A DNA stretch of 64,000 nucleotides from NCBI RefSeq assembly GCF_964355755.1, contig NC_092673.1, positions 32,621,648 through 32,685,647 on the forward strand, written 5' to 3'. The notes under the pieces are model-generated. The model had not been told where the DNA came from and made no database searches. It saw only the letters and a program-made list of their open reading frames with translations. Below, piece after piece: positions 12,590 to 24,850 of the stretch. Both the position numbers and the translations under genes were made by a program. Each line of letters starts with the position of its first letter. Within the stretch, counting starts at the first letter, position 1. This stretch comes from Antedon mediterranea (Eukaryota; Echinodermata; Crinoidea; Comatulida; Antedonidae).

Positions 12590-12905
12590 TGTGAGCAAGC
12601 AATAAAGAAAATGAAAAAGGATGGATGTCCCTTGTCGACTCTGCTGTTTATTTTAGTAGCTGAAGTCCTAGCTACGAAAATAGGAACATGTGATATGGTC
12701 AAAAGCCTGATTGTTCCTGCAGGCAATGGTATATTTAAAGATAGTAAGATTACACAGCTAGCATGACACTGTACTTTTTCTAAAGGATATAAATAGTATA
12801 GATAACAGCATAAGCATTATTGAAAAGTTTGGAGAGGTTTCTGGATTAAAATTAAATAAGAAAACAAATGAACTATATATAAAACTAATACTATTATATA
12901 ATATA
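12590..12905 (+). pseudogene. L1-like reverse transcriptase relic
   Basis: Translated pieces include GCPLSTLLFILVAEVLATKI, then GIFKDSKITQLA, followed by IIEKFGEVSGLKLNKKTNE. These match the RT region around the catalytic box of L1-clade elements, but the expected ADD catalytic residues are lost to a stop and frame change just after ITQLA. It is presumably the same inserted element as the endonuclease relic at 11350, with the middle deleted. Confidence 0.7.
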
Positions 12906-13081
12906 AAAATTAGGAAAATCTAACATTCATATTTTGAATAATGATCGAAAAAAAGATATAAAAATGTCAGCTTATTGGGTGAAGAGGGCTAAAGCAGAGT
13001 ATGCGGATCACGTGTAGTGAAACAATTTATCTTCATGATTTGGATGTATAATAATGAACCGAATTTTACATCACTTATTTC

Positions 13082-13136
13082 CTACAGTGGTGTATATTTC
13101 CTACAGTGGTGTATATTTCCTACAGTGGTGTATATT
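13082..13136. repeat. Short tandem repeat, ~18-bp unit, three copies
   Basis: CCTACAGTGGTGTATATT occurs three times head to tail. No function is evident. Confidence 0.8.
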
Positions 13137-13324
13137 CAGACTATAGTTTTTTATACCCATCTGTATACTTATATTAAGGTAATTTTAGGAGCAGATCCCA
13201 AAACTGTATGCATTTTGACAGAAATTATTGGTGGATGTCCACTTATTGTGGTTTATGATTAAATTGTACTCACCATGTGTAGTATTCTTGCAAGTCTTCA
13301 AAATTTCCAATTCATTGAGAACAC

Positions 13325-13415
13325 TTCAGTGCATCTAGCCAAGCCCGTAGAGAGTTCAGTGCATCTAGCCAATCCCGTAGAGAGTTCAGTGCTCTAGTTA
13401 AGCCCATAGAGAGTC
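13325..13415. repeat. 30-bp tandem repeat, three copies
   Basis: The unit containing CAGTGCATCTAGCC and CCGTAGAGAGTT is repeated three times, the last diverged. On the minus strand a good donor-like sequence, ATGGTGAGTA, lies about 55 bases downstream (near 13270), but no matching exon could be built. Confidence 0.75.
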
Positions 13416-13419
13416 GGAT

Positions 13420-16400
13420 CCATGTACTTGGACCGAAGCCTAAGTATCAAATGACGAAGTTGTATTCGTAAATGTTTGATTTGGTCCCAATTTAGGTGAT
13501 TAGAAGCAGAGTAATCGACACTTCCTATGTAGACATATGATTGTTTTGTTTGTATAAAGTTGGTAGTAAATGTTTGCTTTGATTCTTTACCTGAGCAACA
13601 AACTGATACTGTATGAATTTCTTCTGGATAACAAATGTAATTGCTCTGTTTGTTGAATTTTCCTGATACTGCCATCGTCTGTAATGTTTGCTGGCAATCA
13701 TTGTAGGCATATAAACGGCCACGCCTACTTGATGACATGTTTGTTTTGATCGTATTGTATGTGATTACTGCATAACCAGGGCATCGAACTGATTGCTTAT
13801 CATTCGGCGACAATTTTATTATTTTGTTTTATAAGTTGCTAGTCAAATGTTTACCTCGATTCTTTAGTATCTGAGCAACACAGTTGATATAATCTTTTTG
13901 TCGGTAACTTCTGGATAACTTTGATTACAGTTAGTATTGACATGTACTATCATAAAAAAAAACTCATAGGTTTAAAAACTACAAGGTCATAATGACATTG
14001 CAGTGTAAAGTCACACATATGGAGATTGTGTTGCAATGTTTGAATATCTCTGTACAATGAAGCATGACCGAACGTAAAGTCATAGTGCTTAATTTATATG
14101 TATGTTGGATCGAGGGAAGAGTGAAATTTCAATCTTTCCTAGTTGGAACATGTAAGCCGAATAAAAATTATTTATCCAAATAACAAAAGTTGAATAATTT
14201 TAATTAAACTTATATAGTAGATGCTCTTCGCTTATGAATTGCCAGACAGAAATAACAATATAGCGTGGTTCCTTTAAAATTGGCCAATACTTCAAATTGG
14301 GTTAGAAGCATGATATTTGGTATGGCAAACTCGTATCGGAAATTCTTTTAAGATTTTAAGATAATTTAAATTTTACTTTTGACTTCAGATAATGTCCGAT
14401 ACCTCAGAAATAGTAAACCGTACATCCTAGAAACACGAAAACAATGGCAACTGATGTAGAAACAATACTTTCTATTCATGTTTCACCCAATACTATAAGA
14501 GATATTTAAAAATACTATATCTGGACCTATTTAGCGAACCTTCAAAATGAAAAAGATGCACTAATAAGATATTAAGTTCTGCATTGGTGATCCAACTTCA
14601 TCACTACAGTAATTATGTAAAAAGGGAAACCATTCTTTCTCATTAGTATGCTGTGTGTATCTTAAATTAAAATATAACTGTAATCCAGCCCTCTCACAAA
14701 CATTTACTTAAAAGGCAAAAAGGCCGTGCTCAGTTTAGTGAAACAATTTTACCAACCAAAAAAAGATGTTAAAATCAATAATAAATGACCAAACAATGCC
14801 ATAGGCCTATATCATTTCCAAACGTGCCACCTTATTTTCGCCAAGTATAAGTTGTGAGACCCATGAATACTTTTTAGATTTCGTTTAGTAAAAGCTTGCG
14901 TCATCCATTTTGACCACAGAATCTATTATAATCCCAATGTTTTATATTACAGTATAATATTTTATTTTCCATACAGGGTTGCATTCATTGTGCAAGCTAA
15001 CCATTCTAGATATCACAATTTTAATTACATTTAATTTTACATTTTTTTTGGTAGCTGATCATACTCTAGACCATGAATAAGCAAATGAACACATTACTAC
15101 ATGGTAACTTTAACTTTTAAACACTGGCACCAACCATGACACTAAGTATTACCATCGGCATAGATCTGTTTCAAACACGTAATTGTTTGCAAAAATAATG
15201 GTGTTATTATAAGGTTTATTTCTTGACTTGATCACATAGATCCCAGGGTCGAAAAATCTTTTAGGAATATAGACCTGGAAACATTTTTCAGAATGACTGG
15301 GCATGTGTTATCACGGTGATATTACTGTAAACGAATTATTTTAAATAAACAATACTTGATATGTGATATAATAGTTGCCAAAAAAAACCAAACTCATGGT
15401 TTAATATGACTCTACCAGAAAATGAAGCGAATTTAAGTAGAACTACATGATCAACGATATTGCACCCTCTTTTTTATTGTTAATTTTACTGTGAATAAGT
15501 ATGATAATTCATATAAGCATTGGAATTCACTTTCAGTTCTGAACCGAAAATACTCATTGAAAGTTACATAATAATGCGCACCAATTAAAAAATTTAAACA
15601 TAAATATTCATGAACTATATATATACGTATACGTATACGTGTGCGACGTTTCGACTTGTTTTTAACAAAGCTTTATCTGGCAATGACTAGATTTTAGTGG
15701 TTGCAAGGAGTACTGTTAGATTTGCTAGTTGTAGAGCAGCGCCCCATTATTCGTAACCTAGAGTCTGCTTTTTGCCGATGTTTTCGGCTTGCCAGATGAA
15801 GATTTGTTGAAAAGATAGTTAATATAAAAACCAGATGAAACATTTTTCGAATATTCATGAAGTTGATAAAAGTAAAGGATATACTATAAAGTTCATTCTT
15901 TTAGGGTATTGGCAAGCATAGTCAATCAGCTGCAATCAGTTGTGAAACGTCCACAACATAGTGCCATTATCTGACGTGATTCGAATTCTAAAAGCACAAT
16001 TTATTTTTAAAACATAATCACCAAACACTTTTAGTTAGTATACGATTATTGTTATGATCATATATTTAAAAATATATAAGCCTATCGTAGGCCTACAATA
16101 TTGTGAATAAAAGAATATGAATTTGTTTTGGCCGTCTTTGGAATGTTTTGTAATGATGTTGGTTGATTAGAACAAGAAGAAAACAGACTATCGGCGAAAA
16201 CTCTGCAAATTATGTCTGTATAAAGTATGTAATGTATAAATGTATGGAAATTATATCGCGTGTGATACATTTTTGCTTTTACTCTGGCTGATTAGAATCT
16301 GAACAACAAACTGACAAACTTTTGTCAACTTCTGCAGACTTTGTAACAATGCTGGTTGCGTTGTTTGATTTGTTGATAACGTTGAATTTCTGTGTTAAAA

Positions 16401-17003
16401 GCGGTTAAAATGATATGGTTGTCGCTGATTACACTCAGATTGACATATATTATCATCACGAAAATCCCCCAAAAGTTTTATTAGATAGAAGATCATTACA
16501 CAGGTCATACTTAGGTTATTGCAGTGTAAAGTCAGCAGACAGTAACGTTTATAGATATATTAGAGGATAGAAGAGGCACCAATCAAATGTATAGCAAATA
16601 TACACATTATTCAAACAGCCAATCAAATGATACTAGGTTTAAGGAATTAGTATGCCTCATCAGGAGAATTATTTCTTGTACCGAATTATTTCAATTTGGG
16701 TAAAGTAAGCATGTGTATATGCATTCATGTGATAATAAAATATAAACAAATATCGTTTTGATTTTAAACTATAGTGAGCAAATCTAGCATAATTATGTTA
16801 TCTAGCATAATTTTGATCCATCTAGCATCTAGCATTAATTCTAGACATAATTTTTCTAGCATAATCTGACATAGATCCATTTTGCCAAGCATATTTCCAT
16901 TATTTTCTATGGTTTCTTTGGTGAAGATTAGGCATAATTTTGTTAGGCATCGTCTTGCATAATTTTGTGCTGCCGCCTATTTTCCATCGCTGGCCATCCA
17001 GTT
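13420..17003. repeat. Low-copy duplicated non-coding DNA
   Basis: Segments here recur elsewhere in the window. A stretch around GAGCAACAAACTGATACTG (13590) recurs in diverged form near 13870, 16305, 25525 and 28300. The stretch at 15970-16075 with GATTCGAATTCTAAAAGCAC recurs at about 20265, 30695, 31615 and 61710. The block at 16560-17000 aligns with about 29990-30290, and its last part also with 30815-30893. The ORF at 13394-13813 lies within this repeat family and looks spurious. Confidence 0.65.
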
Positions 17004-17007
17004 TTAA

Positions 17008-19559
17008 AGATGTATTGTTCCCCTGAACAAAATTTTTTTTTTTTTTAAAGGCCATTTTAATGATACATAAAAGTTATTCACTTTGAAAAAAAATTGGATC
17101 AAAAAAAAAATTATTTACCTTAGAAAATCGTAATTTAAAGTAAAAAATAGTCAACCGGAAGTCGGTTGGCTGGCAGCCAGCTGGCTTCCAGTTTAATTTA
17201 ACCCTTGACCTGAATTAGCTTATGAATTATGCATATTGTATGATTCTTGTGCGTGTATGTGACCTCTAGGTCATCAGAAAAAAAAACGACGTGATATGGC
17301 GAGACGACGATGTGGGAAAGTTCTGTAGTTTAACAACAACAAAAACAACTCCTAATTGAAGAAAAGACTATGGCTAGGCCCTAGCAGATTGGTAAGTAAG
17401 AACTGTAGTTTCTATGGTGCAGCTTTGTTAGTTAGTATAGAAAGCCTAGCTAGCCCATTACAGCTGTACTGGCTATCTAGTGTACTATCCCCTATCTATT
17501 GGCTAGGCCTAGAGTAGTAGCTAGTCTAGTAGTAGTAGTAGTACTAGGCCTAGTTGTAGGCCTGAGTGAGGGTTCACCCTGAGTGAGTAGCAGGCCTAGC
17601 TAATACTAATAGATACAACTTGTAAGCCTTATTAATAGCTATTGCCAACCTAGCTTTAAATAGGATTAGGCCTATAACATTCATCTGTGAGCGTGGAGTA
17701 AGGAATAAGGTTTTAGCATGGAGGTATAAAAATAAAATATTTTATACCTCCATGGTTTTATTGTGACTTGTGTGAATTTCGACACCACCAACTCGTCTTA
17801 TTTTTAGTATAATACTATAATATTAATAATAGTTTTTAATTTATCATTATTCATATCACTTCATTCATTTTAAAACATTTAATTTTCTTTTCTATGTAGA
17901 GTTTGTGATTTAAAAAAATTATACATAAGAGCAGCGAAACTCAAAAAGCGAAAACTTGTGAATGGCTGCCAAAAATAGAAAATAAGGTCACCACCAGGGC
18001 CAGGAGAGATTATGGTGCTTGGTTTTTCCTTCATGATTAATTAGATTTTAATGCTAATATAAATTTGTGAAAATTGTAACTAGGCCTATACTGTACATCC
18101 AATAATGTAATTATTTTAGAGAAAATGACCAAATAATCTAAGTTAAATATTTTTTGGAATGTGTACTTTACAGTACTTAGTACCGTTATGTTGAAAATTC
18201 TTCCAACGCAATAACGTTCAAACCAACATTCACACAATTAAACTTTTTATGTACATATTTTAATAAATAATGTCTTTCTTTTAATAGGTATTAACACACT
18301 TGAATGAACAATATGAGCAAGTAGTGGAAAATGGTGAAGAAATCAACACAAAATGTGGTAGCAACATTCACAATATTTATTTGAACGTTTCTTACTATGA
18401 CACTTTAAAATGGATGAACAACCACAGAAGACAAGCTATTGCTGTAATGCCACAATCAACACATCAATTAATAGTTGAAAATAAATTGTCAACAATAATG
18501 CAGAAATTCAATGAAATATACTAGTAATTAACTCATTTTTTACTGTACTGTACTGTAAATCTTCACACATTAAAATTATGGTGATTTTATCTCATGTACT
18601 GTAGTAGTATTTTTTATTTATTTAATGCTGTATACAAATGTTATTGCTCGAATTATGAAAACTATACAACATTTTAAAAGCTGGAAAACAACCAACACAT
18701 TTGCCTAATGCTTTATGATAGTCATCCAATATTTATCTTGTGTTCCACTACCGAGTCTACTGCCAGTTGCCTTTAAAATGCTGTATGGGTGTAACTTCTG
18801 TTCCAGTCTTCATTAGCTTAAGTCTATAAATTGAAAAACAATGATGTATAAATACAAAAGTCAAATAGAAAAGTATCAGTGGTACATCAACATAGTAGGC
18901 CTATTTCCTGTAGCTAGTTGTGGAGTGATGGCTTAGCTAGGTGAGTACGATATATAGGACCTAGCTAGGCCTCAAAGTGGGTTCCCGCCTACTTTTCTGA
19001 CCCGATTATCTGCCTGCCTACAGCTGCTGCTACACTACACTACACAGTAGTAAACTACAGTACTAACTAGGCCTAGGCCCTACTAGATAGTAGAAGTAGG
19101 CTTATATTATAGCCCTAGCCTAGATAGCTAAGCCTATAACTATACGCCAAAAACTATTATAGGAGGATGTGTCATTCATCTAAAATAGAATTCTACTTAC
19201 CAGCAAATTAACGGCAGAGCTTTTTACATCATACGATCAGGGAAACCCCAACACTTTTTTCTGTTCTTCGCACATGTTTGTTTACGTGGTGAACAGATCG
19301 GATCTCCCCTGTTTGGATACTCATTAACATATCATGCATATTTATGAGCTGTTAGTTAACCATCGTTATTTTGGAATTTCTGAACTTATGAGTTCGAAAA
19401 AATGGTAAACTTATTTTGATTTTTTATAAGCGAAATCAATATTTTTTCCGGATTTTTTTTTCGGCGAAAGTGAATAACTTTATTATAACTACAAAATGGT
19501 CTATTCAAAATTTGATTTTTTTCATCTTTATTTTTCATGTTTTGGGGGACAATACAACT
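17008..19559. mobile_element. TTAA-flanked DNA transposon, 2.55 kb
   Basis: Inverted ends: the left begins AGATGTATTGTTCCCC, the right end is GGGGACAATACAACT. Both are bordered by TTAA (17004-17007 and 19560-19563). The paralogous segment at 30893 has CTATTTTAACCCAAAATACA with a single TTAA and no insert, which is an empty-site comparison. The interior is rich in TAGGCCTA-like strings and holds a 74-codon ORF at 18300-18524 just after an acceptor-like TTTTAATAG; it matches no family I know. No transposase recognised, so it is probably non-autonomous. A relic of the same right end is at 29070-29235. Confidence 0.85.
17710..17761. repeat. Palindromic mini-insert, second copy of the CATGGAGGTATA hairpin
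   Basis: Arms of 15 bases (CATGGAGGTATAAAA and its reverse complement) occupy 17717-17754 around an AT spacer. They are flanked by GTTTTAG and GTTTTAT, which agree at six of seven positions. The first 12 arm bases equal those at 848-871 in another transposon. Confidence 0.7.
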
Positions 19560-21317
19560 TTAACCCAAAATACATACAATTTAACACAAATGTAAATTTT
19601 AAACGTATGGATAAGCCTATACAGCAATCACTACCAAAAGGTGTTTGATAACATCCTTTCCCGCGGTTTGATTTGATGGTGGCTGGGAGATACCGTACCC
19701 TTCTCCGGCACGCAGTGTACTCTTATGAAAGTTGTGGTTCACTGTTTTACCCATGGCGTATGTAACTAAATTAAAAAGTGATAGGTAAATGTAATTTGTT
19801 TTACTCTGGTTTTCTCTCTCTTATCCTTCCCACTTCCGTTAGCCTTTAACAAATTGTAACATGCCACCACCGTCTTTTCCCTCAACATTATTATCTTCTA
19901 TAGCGTTCTATTTATCGTCATGTTCAAATTTAGTTTCAGTGACTTGTTTATAACACAGCGGAAACCATCCCGATCATCATATTTGTTATATGTTACTCGT
20001 CAACTCATTTTTATTTGTTGTTTTCGTTTTTTTAATTTTTGCAGTCGGATTGTGTTTTCATCTTTTTAAAGGTTTATCTGTCATTTTTTTTTGCATTGTT
20101 CCCGTCGTCATAATTAACACTTTAAACCTGTTACTTTGTATTTATACTTTGTATTTATACAAATATAAATTTATAGTAATTTATTTATCTTCATCGTTTT
20201 TTTGTTCTACTTACTACTTACTGCTTCATACTAACACAATAAAGCACACACACAGAACGTGATTCTAATTCTAAAAGCACAATTTATTTTTAAAACCAAA
20301 TCACCAAACAAATTTACTTAGTTTATACGATTATTATTTATGAGTATATATTTTATATATTTTAAAATACTAAAGTAATAGGCTTATCCCTAATATATAT
20401 ATCACTAATATATCACTAATATATATTTATATATTTAAAATACTAAAGTAATAGGTTTACCACTAATTTGAGCATATGAGCATTACATGCAGTAACATTA
20501 ACATATCACCTAAACTACAATATTTCGATTAACTACGGTAGTTATATATTTATCATTAAAGCAAAGTTGAATATAGTAATTTACTGGCTGCTGTAATGAT
20601 AGACCAGAGGACAAGCAAAACAGCGACCTCTAGTCTAGGTTCTAGACGTACGGCAATTCGGCTTAATATATTGATAAAAAAGAAAACAATTTTGGCATAT
20701 ATGGCGTGCCATAACTATACTAGGTAAAAGAAACAAAACAAATTGCCCGCTGATGGCGCTACGTAAAATAACGAAACAATCAAGACTATAAGCGATCTCA
20801 CGCGGAAACAGTAATATAATGTAATATCATTATTGTTCATAAATTCTTCAATAAACTGGTAAAGCTTAACTAATTGCAAACATTTCTCAAAAATAGTTTA
20901 AAATTGTTACTTATTTTTCTCAAAATCATTTAAATTAATATTTCAAAACAGAGAATTAAACGTATAGGTCTACTACAAACTTGTAAACATTACACAACAC
21001 TACTAAATTAACACATTAAATGAAAAGAATAATTATTATACAATAATATAGGTAATCTACATTATATAGGTATACATTAACAATAAGAATACAATAGCAT
21101 AATGAAATGCAACTATATTAGCCTAAAACTATACAATATTACCATTACACCATTACAAACATATTAATTACGAAAATTATACGAAAAAACAACAAAATAA
21201 AATATATTTATGTTAATCAAAGGTAAAAACAAAATTTAAAAATATTTTGTTAATTCACCACGGCAAGTTAACTAATACTAATGATATACGAATTGATACA
21301 ATAAATGTGAATGGATA

Positions 21318-22391
21318 ATTGCGAGTGGATACAACGTACGAGTGTGGATAATAGTAATATACGAGGGATACAACGTACGAGTGTGGATAATAGTAATATA
21401 CGACTGGATACAACGTACGAGTGTGGATAATAGTAATATACGAGGGATACAACGTACGAGTGTGGATAATAGTAATATACGACTGGATACAACGTACGAG
21501 TGTGGATAATAGTAATATACGAGGGATACAACGTACGAGTGTGGATAATAGTAATATACGAGGGATACAACGTACGAGTGTGGATAATAGTAATATACGA
21601 GGGATACAACGTACGAGTGTGGATAATAGTAATATACGACTGGATACAACGTACGAGTGTGGATAATAGTAATATACGAGGGATACAACGTACGAGTGTG
21701 GATAATAGTAATATACGAGGGATACAACGTACGAGTGTGGATAATAGTAATATACGAGGGATACAACGTACGAGTGTGGATAATAGTAATATACGACTGG
21801 ATACAACGTACGAGTGTGGATAATAGTAATATACGAGGGATACAACGTACGAGTGTGGATAATAGTAATATACGAGGGATACAACGTACGAGTGTGGATA
21901 ATAGTAATATACGAGGGATACAACGTACGAGTGTGGATAATAGTAATATACGAGGGATACAACGTACGAGTGTGGATAATAGTAATATACGAGGGATATA
22001 ACGTACGAGTGTGGATAATAGTAATATACGAGGGATATAACGTACGAGTGTGGATAATAGTAATATACGAGGGATACAACGTACGAGTGTGGATAATAGT
22101 AATATACGAGGGATACAACGTACGAGTGTGGATAATAGTAATATACGAGGGATACAACGTACGAGTGTGGATAATAGTAATATACGAGGGATATATAACG
22201 CACGAGTGTGGATAATAGTAATATACGAGGGATACAACGTACGAGTGTGGATAATAGTAATATACGAGGGATACAACGTACGAGTGTGGATAATAGTAAT
22301 ATACGAGGGATACAACGTACGAGTGTGGATAATAGTAATATACGAGGGATACAACGTACGAGTGTGGATAATAGTAATATACGAGTGATAT
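21318..22391. repeat. 39-bp minisatellite, about 27 units
   Basis: The unit is GGGATACAACGTACGAGTGT followed by GGATAATAGTAATATACGA. Some units begin CTGG instead of GGG, adding one base. The equivalent point in duplicon copy 2 (32586-32627) has about one unit. The long ORFs here exist on both strands because 39 is divisible by three and the unit lacks stops in several frames; they are not genes. Confidence 0.97.
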
Positions 22392-22769
22392 AATAATGAT
22401 TATTACACAATTATATGTGAAACAATAATTTTGAAAATATTCTTCTATCTCAAGTTAAGGTAACTATTTCCTAATAAAGCAAATCTAACTCTAAATTTAC
22501 AATTTGTATTAAAAAAAATATTCATACATTCATTCATTAATTTATTCAATAATATGTAGGCCACTGGCCCAAGTACAATAATAGAAAATAATTAAAATAT
22601 ACATTACATTGAGTAGTGGTAACAGCAAAATAACTATTTTTTTTTTATATGCGAAAAGGGTTTACTAACTATAGACGATGTTTTAATGTTATATATAAGG
22701 CTAACATTACTTAATACCGCACAATTTGCACAGTAATATTATTGAAAACATTCATCACTGAACTAGAAT

Positions 22770-24375
22770 TTAATTCGTCACTTTGACGAATTATAGGTGA
22801 TCATTTTATCATTTTAATAAAATTAACATTTTTTAAACATGCATGTACGTTAACATACGATCGTTAAAAGTTGATGTACGCCATCCTATGACATGATGCA
22901 TATACACTTATAGTGCTGTGTTCTACCTATTATGTGTCATACAATATGTACAGTACTGTATATCTATATACAGTGTAGCATAGGTGAAATTACGGGACTC
23001 ATATCGTGTTCTAATTTTTTGGTATGATGGAATTTTCAAAATAAACTCGAAGATGACAATTTCGAAAGATAATGAATTGAGCAAATAAATATAAGGATTG
23101 GAAGAAAATTTGACACGTAGAAGCGCAATGCGCGGTCTTTGAAATGTGTATAACTTTGACTAAAGAAATTTAAAAACTACTTTTTAACTTCAACTGGCCA
23201 TATGATAACATCACAACATCCGATAGGCTTAATTTTAATATGAATTCATATCTAAATTTTATTAGCTTTCATAATAAGTTACAATCTTCAAGGTCACCTT
23301 TAATTCTGAAGAGCTATAAGATATTAAAATGTATGGTGTAGCTGAAATTACACGACCTAGGTTATTCAGGTTTTTACGCGTGATGACGTCATCAAAATAA
23401 AAATGTTGACAACTCATTAGAAGAATAATTAATTGAGCAAGCACATACTAAAAGTTGTGCAAAAATCGGGCTCAAATAACGGAGATGCGCTCTATTGAAT
23501 GTGATAAACCACACAAAAAGATAAAAATTCCTAATTTTTAAATTCAAGTGGCTATTTGATGACGTCATACCATTTTGTACGTCTAATGTGTATATACATT
23601 TGTATCTACAACTTATTGGCTTCCATAATAAAAATTGGGAGTCATCTGCCATTCTGAAGAGTTATATTCATTTTAAAAAGTCCTTATTTTTTACCATTTT
23701 TAGCACTTTTGTACAATTCGTGTGCGCATTTTGTCATTTTTAACGTGCTCGTATAGCGTTATTTTAAGTCGGAATGGACTCAAAATTGGTGAATGTACTA
23801 AGGATTGTGAGTAGAAGGTGATTTATACATCAAATTTTATTTTTTACGCATTTTAAGAATCGTGCGCACAAAAACGCATTTTTGCGCAGTAATTTTTTGA
23901 AACGCGCAAATGGCCTAATTCATGCTCTAAATTGATCAAAACCTAATTTTGCGCGTTTTAAATTTTTAACGCGCGATTTCACGTGCATGACCTTGAAACG
24001 CGCAACTTTTTAATTGCTAATATTTTTACCCTTGACCTGAAGTTTACCTGTAGTGAATTTCATTAATATGTCATAATGAATTATGGAGATATGATTGATA
24101 ATGTGATTTCACAAAATGGCGTATAAATGACGTCACGGATGAGTGATCACGATGGAAAGCTAATTAGGATTAAGTTATATTATTTGAAAGATATTCTGAA
24201 ATTTTGGTAATCATTGACATTAAACTTTTTGAGATAATTGTTACACAAAATAGTGTACAGAAACAATAAAAAGAAAAAAAATAATAATAGTAAAGATTTC
24301 ATACAATAACAATAGGTGATCATTTTATTCTAAATGATCACCTAATTAGATAATGATGACACCAATATTACAGAG
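22770..24375. mobile_element. Insertion in duplicon copy 1, unclassified
   Basis: Absent from copy 2, where flanks corresponding to about 22765 and 24380 are close together. The motif AGGTGATCATTTTAT occurs near both ends (22795 and 24314), and the right end forms a palindrome with AAATGATCACCT (to 24343). The interior has GATGACGTCAT strings, GCGC-rich stretches and internally repeated segments (about 23100-23290 versus 23450-23630), related to 42600-43300. No ORF of note. Class unknown. Confidence 0.55.
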
Positions 24376-24850
24376 TAGGTTTATTATTATGTTTTAATGA
24401 AAAATATAATTGACAATTGACAATGATCAAATTAAAACGTATAGATATGCCGTCACATTTTATATTGAATTGTTCTCAACTGTTACAAGTGTCGTCTTAT
24501 TAAATTGTATTGTTCCGATGGTCCCCATGATCAGCTTCAGCTGGATGGACCACCCTATTGCATAATAAGTAAACATTGATTTAATACCTATGTTAATAGG
24601 ATTATGCATAGTGTGGAATATACATTTAAATAATGTTATATTTTAAGCTTCAACATTAATCCAAGTATTTAGTACTTTACTACAATAAAATACAGCTATA
24701 AAATTCAATGTATGATGATACTATATAAATGGCAATTTGTATTGTTTTTAGACAATCTTCCAAAAACTTGCAAATTCCTGTTATTATACAACAGTGTAAT
24801 ATTTCAGAATGCCATGGAAATCCTACATGCCACTGTCCCGTACACATATA

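Larger units (their letters stand above)
19564..24850. repeat. Segmental duplicon, copy 1
   Basis: Collinear with about 30893-33640, in the same orientation. Shared landmarks are the ACGTATGGATA block (19605 and 30950), GGCATATATGGCGTGCCATA (20695 and 31962), the minisatellite flanks (21241 and 32500), CACAATTATATGTGAAACAA (22405 and 32657) and TTATTATACAACAGTGTAAT (24779 and 33552). Copy 1 carries an expanded minisatellite and a ~1.6-kb insertion that copy 2 lacks. Short ORFs such as 19990-20262 are frameshifted in copy 2, so they are unlikely to be coding. Confidence 0.85.

Noticed and set aside
13394-13813. 139-codon ORF on the minus strand
   Set aside because: Its sequence belongs to a dispersed repeat (copies near 13870, 16305, 25525 and 28300) in which the frame is not kept, and it resembles no known protein.
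19990-20262. 90-codon hydrophobic ORF resembling a membrane protein
   Set aside because: The duplicate region at 31340-31450 is frameshifted and interrupted, so the frame is not conserved; T-rich sequence often gives hydrophobic ORFs.
21255-22410. Long ORFs of 300-380 codons on the minus strand and 107-133 codons on the plus strand
   Set aside because: They are the 39-bp minisatellite translated in stop-free frames; frames on both strands are open and shift where a 40-bp unit occurs.
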